From NCBI GenBank assembly GCA_035444285.1, contig DAOMOK010000003.1:372001-436000 (forward strand): a stretch of DNA of 64,000 nucleotides, in the 5' to 3' direction. The first letter of the stretch is position 1, and each line of letters opens with the position of its first letter. The translations under genes and the position numbers were made by a program. The DNA is from CAADGU01 sp035444285. GTDB lineage: Bacteria > Chloroflexota > Anaerolineae > Promineifilales > Promineifilaceae. The notes beneath the pieces are model-generated. The model did not search any database. It had not been told where the DNA came from and was given only the letters and a program-made list of their open reading frames with translations. Positions 43,701 to 50,900 of the stretch are shown here, piece after piece.

Positions 43701-44156
43701 GGGGTCGTTCCAGTCCATCCAGTTGCCCAGCCGTTTGGTCTGTTCGGTCTGGATGGCGGCGAAATGGAGTACCTGCCGTTTACATTCGGCCGTGAAACGA
43801 TCCAGGCCGTACTTTTCGATCTCACGCTTGCTGTTGAAGCCCAGCCGCTTTTCCACGTTGACTTCTACCCAAAGCCCCTGGCAATCGAAACCGTTTTGCC
43901 AGCGCTGGTTTTTGCCAAGCATGGCCTGGTAGCGCTGGTAGAGGTCTTTGTAGGTGCGGCCCCAGGCATGGTGGACACCCATGGGGTTGTTGGCGGTGAT
44001 GGGGCCGTCTATGAAGCTGAAGATGCCGTGTTCGGCTTCGGTTTGGGCGCGCAGGCGGCGCAGTTCGTTGAAGGCGTCGCTGTCGTGCCAGAATTGCAGG
44101 ATTTCCTGCTCTAGCTGGACAAAATCTACTTTATTGGAAACATCTTTGAAAGGCAT
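40710..44156 (-). CDS. ileS: Isoleucyl-tRNA synthetase with repeat-derived inserts
   Basis: 1148-residue class Ia synthetase. The HIGH-type motif is the variant NNPMGVHHAWG and the KMSKS-type motif is MHKSWGN, both divergent. Zinc-knuckle-like segments are present (WCARCGTG, CWRCGSE, CTDCGH, CPGCGGE). The C-terminal region (NVKEIEVV; VNYKVLPNNRTLGPKFG) is the DUF5915-type end of the eukaryote-like IleRS2 form. Two short insertions are translated repeats: KPDRSSETCQVSEQE (from 43325-43358) and SEQLAVGDGRSVRKQSSVA (from 41843-41891). They lie in regions expected to be surface loops. AGGAG precedes the ATG. A tRNA-Ile-type T-box occurs 3.3 kb upstream, before the AlaX-like gene. Confidence 0.92.
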   Translation of the reverse strand: MPFKDVSNKVDFVQLEQEILQFWHDSDAFNELRRLRAQTEAEHGIFSFIDGPITANNPMGVHHAWGRTYKDLYQRYQAMLGKNQRWQNGFDCQGLWVEVNVEKRLGFNSKREIEKYGLDRFTAECKRQVLHFAAIQTEQTKRLGNWMDWNDPDELRHLRDLLEDDPTQTITVSGPNGPVTGTVEQIVGQLGMPQLGGSYFTFSDENNYQIWAFLKKCFDKGWMYKGRDVMPWCARCGTGISQHEIVTEGYQEVTHDSVFVRFPLTAKPDRSSETCQVSEQEALLVWTTTPWTLTSNVAAAVGPELDYVQVRHEDGWTYYLAEAAMKNTLIGHYEVVGKLKGAAMLGWTYTGPFDELPATQKAFAEAGYTHRVIPWKEVGAEEGTGIVHIAPGCGAEDFELSKENNLPVIAPIDENGIYISDFDWLTGQSAHEVAEAIFENLREKGVYYRKQRYAHRYPHCWRCGSELVYRLVDEWFISMGELYDKPREEVTPEEKAASLRYQIMDAVGQANWYPAFGYDREMDWLRNMHDWMISKKRYYGLALPIFECTDCGHFHVVGSKDELEERAVAGWEQFEGHTPHRPYIDAVKIACPGCGGEVERIKDVGNPWLDAGIVGISTLHYSEDREYWQKWYPADWISESFPGQFRNWFYSLLAQSTLMADGVGPFKNLFGYSTLLAEDGRAMHKSWGNMIEFNEAADQMGADTMRWLYASCKPEQNLRFGYHVGDETRRRFLIPLWNVYSFLVSYANLDKWTPDSEQLAVGDGRSVRKQSSVAANAQMDRWIVERLNETALATRAALDEYDAEKATQVLEAYLDDLSNWYVRRSRRRFWKSEADADKNAAYATLYHVLVEFIKLCAPFVPFVTEAMYQNLVRGVHPDAPLSVHHTFYPGGDVAELDQPLLAKMRLAITTASLGRAARASEDLKLRQPLSKARVNVASAQEQADLLELADVLAEEINVKEIEVVSEVGELVNYKVLPNNRTLGPKFGALFPQVRKALEALDPAEVARTLQSGKTLQLEAGGQQVELTAEDVMVQTESRGGTAVASDKGVTVAVDTAITPELLQEGYARDIIRHVNEMRKKAGLEISDRIELAYGATDDVAATFAHFGDLIAQETLATALVAGRLENTLYDTAVTVGEQELRLALRKAS
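41843..41891. repeat. In-frame heptamer repeat inside ileS
   Basis: Complement of AGTGAGCAGTTAGCAGTGGG plus a GGACGC-TGCGTCC hairpin. It encodes SEQLAV and following residues between the catalytic and anticodon-binding regions. Confidence 0.75.
43325..43358. repeat. In-frame perfect hairpin inside ileS
   Basis: AAACCTGACAGGTC and its complement around TCCGAA. The CCTGACAGG unit recurs as a hairpin at 57974-58001, upstream of the TetR gene. Confidence 0.85.
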
Positions 44157-44178
44157 AACTTGGTTCTCCTAAATTTTT

Positions 44179-44206
44179 AACGCAGAGGCGCGGAGGCGCA
44201 GAGAGT
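44179..44206. repeat. GCAGAGGCG-type dispersed repeat
   Basis: AACGCAGAGGCGCGGAGGCG, related to the element at 15493, in the gap before ileS. Confidence 0.55.
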
Positions 44207-44308
44207 TGGTAATTGGGCAATTCCGGTGACGGCCGTGTGTGATGGTATACGGCCGTGACCGGGCCGGTAATTCGCAGGTCAAGATATACTGTTTGAGCGG
44301 ACATGCGT

Positions 44309-45217
44309 TTATTCCTCACTAAAATAATCGGAATCTATACGTTTCATTTCATAAGAAGCAAACATGGCAACGCCAATGTTGTAATCAATCATCAATTGAG
44401 CCAGTGTATTGCCATCAATCAACACTATTTTTGAATCAATGCGAGACACATAATCTTTGGCGCTTTCCGAGAAAGTGGAAGTCGTAATAAAGATGCCTTT
44501 GCGCGCCCGCTGTCCTTGTAATGCCCCGGCAAATTTCTGGATTTCCGGGCGTGAAACGACGTCTTTCCATCGCTTGGCTTGAATATATACAATATCAAGA
44601 CCTAACCGATCTTCCTTGATGATGCCATCAATCCCTTCATCACCGCTGCCACCAATTGCTTCACCGGCGTCTTTGCGTGTGCCGCCATACCCCATTTGCA
44701 CCAACAAATCTACGACCAGTCGCTCAAAAAATGCTGGTGAACATCCTCTGATCGTTTGTAACAAATCATTCGCCAACTGTTGGCGAACACGTTGATAAGC
44801 AGCCTCTATTGCCTCTTCTGGCGTTTGTGATGCTGTCAATTCATCAGTTACGGCCGTTCGCTCGTCTTGATTAGCTGGCCTGATAAATTCCAAATACTCT
44901 GGGAATTGCTTGAGAAAAGCTACGTTGATCTGGTTTGGATTTTGCGCCAGAACAGTTCGGCCTCGTTCTGTTATCTGGAAATAGCCACGTTTTGTAGAGG
45001 TGAGCAACCCCGCTTTTGTCAAATGTGTGCGTGACCAGCCTACACGGTTGTCCAACGTGGCTTGTCGCCCACTAGGCAGCATTTCTTTGCGTTCTTCTCT
45101 GGTAAGTTGGAACTGATCGGCTAGAAACTCGATAGTCTCTCGCAATGAATGTTCTTTGCCATCAGCCGCAAACTGCATCAAGGGCAGCATAATTGTCTGG
45201 AAATCTGGAACCGCCAT
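44309..45217 (-). CDS. mrr: Mrr-like type IV restriction endonuclease
   Basis: 302 residues. Residues 1-100: winged helix (DFQTIMLPLMQFAADGKEH; LTKAGLLTSTKRGYFQIT), the usual Mrr N-terminal domain. Residues 160-290: PD-(D/E)xK nuclease with FERLVVDLLVQMGYGG, GDEGIDGIIKEDRLGLDIVYIQAKRW (the Asp and Q-x-K pair) and RKGIFITTSTFSESAKDY. Mrr enzymes cut methylated foreign DNA. A solitary gene with no methyltransferase, as expected. AGGTGA precedes the ATG. Confidence 0.9.
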   Translation of the reverse strand: MAVPDFQTIMLPLMQFAADGKEHSLRETIEFLADQFQLTREERKEMLPSGRQATLDNRVGWSRTHLTKAGLLTSTKRGYFQITERGRTVLAQNPNQINVAFLKQFPEYLEFIRPANQDERTAVTDELTASQTPEEAIEAAYQRVRQQLANDLLQTIRGCSPAFFERLVVDLLVQMGYGGTRKDAGEAIGGSGDEGIDGIIKEDRLGLDIVYIQAKRWKDVVSRPEIQKFAGALQGQRARKGIFITTSTFSESAKDYVSRIDSKIVLIDGNTLAQLMIDYNIGVAMFASYEMKRIDSDYFSEE

Positions 45218-45269
45218 TTTTCACCTCATCTGTTCAATAAACGGTAGGACTCTCACAACCATATCCAAC

Positions 45270-45653
45270 CTATCCACTTGCCCTTATCTCCATCACCGAT
45301 AGATCAATCACTGCACCGGTTTGCTGCAAAAAGTCAAAACCCAACAACCCATCAATAGCAAATCCATAGTTCATTACGCTCATGTCCACAGCAAAATTCA
45401 CTAATCGCAAATCACCCACTGTGATGGATTCGATCCGTTTAGCCACAACGGTTTCGACGCCACCAACACCACGCACTTGCTCCACGACATCATCAGCCGC
45501 GAAAGCAATCCCAAGTCGTAATAAGTCATCCGTGCGAAAAAGCGTGGAGGCAGACCCAGTGTCGACGACAACATTTTCCAGGGTGATGGTTTTACCATGA
45601 TAGGTTAACTTAGTGGTGACGTAAGGCAAACCTTCGCGGACTTCAATTTTCAT
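45270..45653 (-). CDS. Retropepsin-like aspartic protease
   Basis: 127 residues from the ATG at 45653, which has GAGGTG upstream. The single active-site motif VVVDTGSASTLF and the IDGLLGFDFLQQTGAVID flap/hydrophobic-Gly segment match clan AA retropepsin-like proteins that act as dimers. The start overlaps the stop of the small gene before it (ATGA), forming a two-gene unit. Related pairs occur in cyanobacteria and Chloroflexota (from memory); the biological target is unknown. Confidence 0.82.
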   Translation of the reverse strand: MKIEVREGLPYVTTKLTYHGKTITLENVVVDTGSASTLFRTDDLLRLGIAFAADDVVEQVRGVGGVETVVAKRIESITVGDLRLVNFAVDMSVMNYGFAIDGLLGFDFLQQTGAVIDLSVMEIRASG

Positions 45654-45910
45654 CGTACACCTCGCAGTCCCAGCCAACGTTTGATAGTTATGTCCAATTC
45701 CTGGCGATCTGTATGAAATACAAACATTTCTCGATCTGGGTTTTCCCTGTGAACTGTTGCATAAGCCTGCCAGGCTGTCTGCCCATCAACAAAGCGATCT
45801 ATCACGCTGATCTTGTCAAGGATACGTTTATCGCCTTCCGTGTGGGCTTCAATTGCCTCAATCAACAACCATGTATCTGGATAAATCTCACGAACGTCTT
45901 GCCATTTCAT
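45650..45910 (-). CDS. Small protein coupled to the retropepsin-like gene
   Basis: 86 residues with the pattern WQDVREIYPDTWLLIEAIEAH and FVDGQTAWQAYATVHRENPDREMFVFHTDRQEL. It resembles short proteins found directly upstream of retropepsin-like genes in other bacteria. Overlaps the protease start by four bases. Function unknown; the constant pairing suggests a partner or substrate. Confidence 0.8.
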   Translation of the reverse strand: MKWQDVREIYPDTWLLIEAIEAHTEGDKRILDKISVIDRFVDGQTAWQAYATVHRENPDREMFVFHTDRQELDITIKRWLGLRGVR

Positions 45911-45935
45911 ACTGAACCTCCATTTGCCAATCAGT

Positions 45936-46580
45936 TCAATACCAGACGGCGCGGGTTTCTACGGCCGTCAAGCCATCCCCCCGTTCCATCTTCACCACCC
46001 AACCATGTTCATCCAGCCAAATCCGGCGTTCATTCTCCAGCCAGCGGATGGTCAACGGCCGTTCACCACTCACCATCACCTCTACCACACGCAAAGCAAA
46101 CACTTCTGACCGCTCACCGCTCACTGCTAACTGCTCACTGTTCACTGATGTCAACGTCATGGCCGTGCCGCCGCCAAAACCCGCCAACAGCCCCAGCCCG
46201 ATGCTGGATGGAAACCAGAACCCGTAACCGGATCGTAAATCAACGTCATCGGTGTAGGTTGTGCCGTTCACCGTGCGCGTATTGGTCACGGCCGTGTCCT
46301 CCAACAATAGCGTACCTTCTATCATTAAATCGTTGTCCCAAAAGCGGTAAGAGAGACGTTCGGCACGGCCGTCGGCCCGCCGCACCAGGTGGTACAGATA
46401 CGAATGCCCCGATTCAACCGTCCGCGCATCCAAATCCACCCGCAAAATCTCATACCCCTCCACCGCCCGCGTTAGCCGCCATGATTCGACTGCACCGGTC
46501 GCACGGCCGTCGCGCTCATACCGCAACTGCCCGGAGGCAATCGGTTTTTCATATGCTTGTTCGTGAACGATAAATCTCAT
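45936..46580 (-). CDS. Beta-rich protein of unknown function with repeat-derived segment
   Basis: 214 residues, mainly beta strands (ERDGRATGAVESWRLTRAVEGYEILRVDLDA; LSYRFWDNDLMIEGTLLL). No signal peptide. It has a central hydrophobic turn GFWFPSSIGLGLLAGFGGG. Residues SEQLAVSGERSEV are encoded by the GTGAGCAGTTAGCAGT repeat (46107-46147), the same six residues SEQLAV as in IleRS. No family recognised. Confidence 0.65.
   Translation of the reverse strand: MRFIVHEQAYEKPIASGQLRYERDGRATGAVESWRLTRAVEGYEILRVDLDARTVESGHSYLYHLVRRADGRAERLSYRFWDNDLMIEGTLLLEDTAVTNTRTVNGTTYTDDVDLRSGYGFWFPSSIGLGLLAGFGGGTAMTLTSVNSEQLAVSGERSEVFALRVVEVMVSGERPLTIRWLENERRIWLDEHGWVVKMERGDGLTAVETRAVWY
46107..46147. repeat. In-frame heptamer repeat
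   Basis: CTGCTCACTG/CCGCTCACCG units within the beta-rich gene. Same family as in ileS and in the T-box leader. Confidence 0.8.
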
Positions 46581-46585
46581 ATTCG

Positions 46586-46677
46586 GTGTTCGGTAATCGG
46601 TGAACGGTAATCGATCAGGCTACTGATTACCGATTACCGGTTACGGATTACGGGTTACGGATTACGGGTTACGGATC
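46586..46677. repeat. Heptamer-type intergenic repeat
   Basis: GTAATCGGTGAACGG units, then GATTACCG/GGTTACGG units, forming a hairpin after the AlaX-like gene and covering its stop codon. Confidence 0.85.
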
Positions 46678-47379
46678 AAGTTCCACATAAATCCGCTTGT
46701 TGATCTTGCCTTTGCTCTTGTAATCGGTAATGCGCATCTGGCCCACTTCGCGGGTATCGGCGACGTGGGTGCCGCCATCAGCCTGCAAATCCAGGCCAAC
46801 CAGTTCCACCGTGCGCACTTCGGCAATGCCTTCCGGCAGCAGATTAATTTTGGTGCGGATCAGGTCGGGAATCTGGAAAGCCTCTTCGCGGGGCAAAATA
46901 GCCACGCGCACTTCACGGGCGGCGGCTACTTCCCGATTCACGGCCGTTTCAATTTCCGCCACCAACTCCTGCCGCATCGTCTCAAATTCAAAATCCATGC
47001 GCCCTTGCCGCGGGTCCATATTGCCGCCCGTCACCTGCGCCCCGTAGTCACGCCAGACCACGCCGCACAAAATGTGCATGGCCGTGTGGGTGCGCATCAA
47101 TTGGTAGCGGCGCGTCCAATCGAGTTGGCCGGTCACGGCCGTGCCCACCAGTGGCGGCTCCCCTTCCACAAAATGCACCACCTGACCACCCACTTTTTTC
47201 ACGGCCGTTACAGGCCAGGATTGGGCAACGGCCGTCAACACGCCATAATCACACGGCTGCCCGCCCCCACCAGGATAAAACGCCGTGCGATCCAACACCA
47301 CGCCACCCTCTGCCAGGTCTGTGACAACGGCCGTAAAATTCTGCACATACGCATCCGTCTGATAAAGCAATTCCGTCAT
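46669..47379 (-). CDS. Alanyl-tRNA editing protein, AlaX-like
   Basis: 236 residues; trans-editing hydrolase related to the AlaRS/ThrRS second domain, normally removing Ser or Gly from mischarged tRNA-Ala. Features are FYPGGGGQPCDYG, the zinc motif HTAMHIL, and DGGTHVADTREVG. In the last motif the usual Cys ligand (CGGTH) is Asp; this may be a subfamily trait. Start is the ATG at 47379 with GAGGTG upstream. A T-box leader lies directly before it. Confidence 0.85.
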   Translation of the reverse strand: MTELLYQTDAYVQNFTAVVTDLAEGGVVLDRTAFYPGGGGQPCDYGVLTAVAQSWPVTAVKKVGGQVVHFVEGEPPLVGTAVTGQLDWTRRYQLMRTHTAMHILCGVVWRDYGAQVTGGNMDPRQGRMDFEFETMRQELVAEIETAVNREVAAAREVRVAILPREEAFQIPDLIRTKINLLPEGIAEVRTVELVGLDLQADGGTHVADTREVGQMRITDYKSKGKINKRIYVELDP

Positions 47380-47400
47380 TCTACACCTCAACTAAAAAAC

Positions 47401-47433
47401 AAAAACGCCCTCATCCCCATTGGGACGAAGGCG
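47401..47433 (-). terminator. T-box terminator
   Basis: CGCCTTCGTCCC paired with GGGATGAGGGCG, followed by TTTTTG in the minus-strand direction. It competes with the T-box antiterminator. Confidence 0.8.
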
Positions 47434-47547
47434 CAAATCTCCGCGGTACCACCCAGGTTTCTGGCCATAGCCAGACACTCATTTCCGCCACATGATAATG
47501 GCAGCAGCCCCGTTAACGGTGGGCGAATCCGTCTGAGCCTACTTTTT

Positions 47548-47646
47548 CAGTGAGCAGTTAGCGGTTAGCAGTCAGCAGTATTTAAGAAATCTAACTGCTC
47601 ACTGCTCACTGACTACTGCTTACTGACTTGTTCAGTCAGAAGCTCC
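47548..47646. repeat. Heptamer repeat inserted in the T-box
   Basis: CAGTGAGCAGTTAGC units, a short spacer and complementary CTGCTCACTGCTCAC units, followed by a second CTGACT-AGTCAG hairpin. It forms an extra arm in the leader. Confidence 0.85.
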
Positions 47647-47762
47647 GGAGGGATTTTCAACGACATTCCTGCGCCTGGCTCGCACCAACCCAGACTCGCT
47701 TGGCAGATAACAGGCCGTCTACTCGTCTCCATCATCACTTATGTGGTTATTAAGCTGCGGCA

Positions 47763-47791
47763 ATTATGCGCCAACGGCCGTAACCTGTCAA
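47763..47791 (-). promoter_or_regulatory. Sigma-70-like promoter of the T-box transcript
   Basis: TTGACA, 17-base spacer containing ACGGCCGT, CATAAT, read on the minus strand. Predicted transcription start is near 47756, shortly before Stem I. Confidence 0.75.
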
Positions 47792-47908
47792 CCTGACCGC
47801 GTATAAATAATAGTCGTAACTTTTCCCCCCTGATAAACGACTATGTAGGCAATGAAGCAACCATTCGCGGGCATCAAGCCAGCACGATTAGTCAAAAGGA
47901 GTGTTTAT

Positions 47909-50900
47909 ATGAACCGGTTTGCCTCGAAATCCCCCACATTCTTTCGCAGTCTGATCATCTGGTCAGGTTTACTGTTGTTTGTCCTGGCACTGTCGCCTGC
48001 TGCAAAAAACATTCGCGCCGCCAATCCTGCCGTTCCATCTTTTACTATGGCGGATCGGATTACCTGCCAGACGGCCGTAGAAACCATCTACTGGCAGCAC
48101 CGCGAATGGCCGGCTGTCAATCCCACACCCAAACCAGCCCTGTCCGAGGTCATGCCCGCCGCCGCCATTGCCGCCAAAGTCGCCGCTACCGCCCGCTACA
48201 GCCACGCCCTGGAAAGCTATTGGCACACCCCCATCACCGGCGAGATGCTCCAGACGGAAATGGAGCGCCAGGCGGCCAACAGCCAAAACCCGGCCATGCT
48301 GCAAGAATTGTGGGCGGCATTGGAGAATGATCCGGCCCGAATTGCCGAATGTCTGGCCCGGCCCGTGCTGGCGAAACGGCTGGTGCAAAACTGGCAGGCT
48401 CAAGATGCCCGCTTTGCCGATACCGCCTTTGCCACCTGGTGGGCCGATGTCAAAAACGACCTACCCACTACCGTGACTGCGCCCGTTTACGATTATCATC
48501 TGCCCACCATCACCCGCGCACCGCAGACAGATGATACCTGGGTAGACACCGCCGCCATCCCGATAAATGGAGAAGGCCTCTCCGTCTGGACGGGCACGGA
48601 GATGATCTTCTACGGCCGTTCCTCCACCCAGGGCCACCGCTACAACCCCACCACCGATACCTGGGAGACGATGAATACCGTGGGGGCCCCCCATCGAGTG
48701 TCAGATTTCACGGCCGTCTGGAGCGGCACAGAAATGATCACCTGGGGCGGCTGCACAGGCCAGCATGAATTCTGCACCACCAGCGCCGGTGGACGTTATA
48801 ACCCGACCACCGATACCTGGACGCCCACCGATACGTCCACTGCGCCCATCGAACGACGGCGACACGGTGCAGTCTGGACAGGCAGCGAAATGATCATCTG
48901 GGGCGGCTGCCGCGAAGATGCCAATGGCAACCAGAACTGCAATATCGGCCTCAACTCGGGTGGCCGTTACAACCCGGTCACCAATTCCTGGCAGGCCACC
49001 AGCCTGAGCAACGCCCCCGCTGCTCGTAACTTCCCGGAACTGGTGTGGGCCGGCGACCAGATGATCCTCTGGTCGGGCGCAGCTAACGCCGATCCGGGCC
49101 GTCGTTATGACCCCGTCAGCGATACCTGGCAAACCATCAGCACCATCAATGCCCCCGCCGGGCGGGACGCCACACTTATCTGGACAGGCGGCGAGATGAT
49201 CGCCTGGGGTGGCTGTATGGGCAGCCCATTTTGCGATACCCCACAGAATGATGGCGGTCGGTATGATCCCGTTAGCAATAGCTGGACGGCCGTGACCACC
49301 ACCAACGCCCCCGCCGCCCGCTGGGGCCACGACGCCATCTGGACAGGCACAGAGATGATCCTCTGGGGCGGTACAAACGGCACCGGCAGCCATCTCAATA
49401 GCGGCGGTCGTTACAACCCGGTCACTGATTCCTGGACGCCCACCAGCACAACCGGCGCGCCCTCGCCGCGCAGCGCCAATGTCTTATGGACCGGCAGTCT
49501 GATGTTAGTTTGGGGCGGTGTAGGCAGCAACAATTTACGCAACGGGTCACGGTATGAACCGGGCAGCGATAGCTGGACGCCCATCAGCGCCAAAGACCCC
49601 AACTCATACCGCCAATTTCACCGTGCCATCTGGACAGGGGCGGAGATGATCGCCTGGGGCGGTCAGGGGGATGGCACTGCCTCTACCGGTCTGGACACCG
49701 GCCGCATTTATGACCCGGTCACCGATTCGTGGAGCAACACCAGTGTGGTGAATGCGCCCAGCCCGCGCGATGGGCACAGCGCCCTTTGGACGGGCACAGA
49801 GATGATTATCTGGGGTGGGGATGTGCATTCCTGGTTTACGCGGGGTACCGGTGGGCGGTATAACCCGATGACCGATAGTTGGACGCCCACCAACGAAGCC
49901 ACAGCCCCCGTCGCCAAATGGAATCACACGGCCGTATGGACAGGCACAGAGATGATCATCTGGGGTGGCTCTGTTTGGGACAATCCCTGGGACGGTACGG
50001 GGGCGCGATATGACCTGGCTGGTGATAGCTGGACGGACATCACAAATAGTGGCGCGCCGGCACCCCGTTACCTGCACAGCGGCGTCTGGACAGGCAGCGA
50101 GATGCTCATCTGGGGCGGCGCTGGCTCTACCGGGCCGCTGGGCACGGGGGCGCGTTATGACCCGACCAGCAATACCTGGACGCCCATCACCGGTACCAAT
50201 GCACCGGCAGAGCGTGTGTTGCACAGCACCATTTGGGACGGCACAACGATGATTGTCTGGGGTGGCACGGGTGATTACGGCCCCTGGATTTTGCACAATG
50301 ACGGCGGCCGTTATGACCCGGCCACGAATACATGGACGGCCGTGACCACCGCCAATGCCCCCACTGCCCGTGCCCGGCACACGGCCGTGTGGACGGGCGA
50401 CGAGATGATCGTCTGGAGCGGCTGCACCAACAGCGCCAATTGTCTGCAAGGGGATGCGGCCGGGGGGCGCTACGATCCGCAAACTGATGCCTGGACAGCC
50501 ACCAATACCACCGGCGCACCGGAAGCCCGGCAGTGGCATACGGCCGTGTGGACGGGCGACGCCATGATCGTCTGGGCCGGTCTGACAGATGATAACGGCA
50601 TCAGCCACACCGGTGGGTTGTACTTCGCCAGCACCAGCGGCAACAATGCACCCCAGGCCAGCAATGACAGCTATGAGGTGCTGGCAGGCGAGACATTGAC
50701 GGTACCAGCGCCCGGTGTATTGGCGAATGATAGTGATCCGGATGGGGATGAACTGACGGCCGTGATGCTCACCAGCCCTACCCAGGGCACGCTTGCCTTC
50801 AATCTGGATGGCTCTTTCATTTACACCCCAACCGTTGGGTATGTAGGCACGGATAGTTTCACCTACCGCGCCAGCGACGGCGATAAATTGAGCAATGCGG

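Larger units (their letters stand above)
47400..47740 (-). ncRNA. T-box leader, probable isoleucine specifier
   Basis: tRNA-sensing transcription attenuator. On the minus strand the Stem I start is GAGACGAGTAGACGG. The distal helix GTTGGTGCGAGCC follows. The specifier region GTTGAAAATCCCTCCGGAGC aligns with the classic GAAA-NNN-N6-GAGC pattern and reads AUC (Ile). The T-box bulge is GGGTGGTACCGCGG (47441-47459 on the plus strand). The terminator stem is at 47401-47433, ending in a T run. A heptamer hairpin (47548-47646) is inserted between Stem I and the antiterminator. Confidence 0.85.

Noticed and set aside
44179..44320. A second T-box directly before ileS
   Set aside because: No GGGTGGTACCGCGG-type sequence or Stem I motifs in this gap; it holds a dispersed repeat and two ACGGCCGT octamers.
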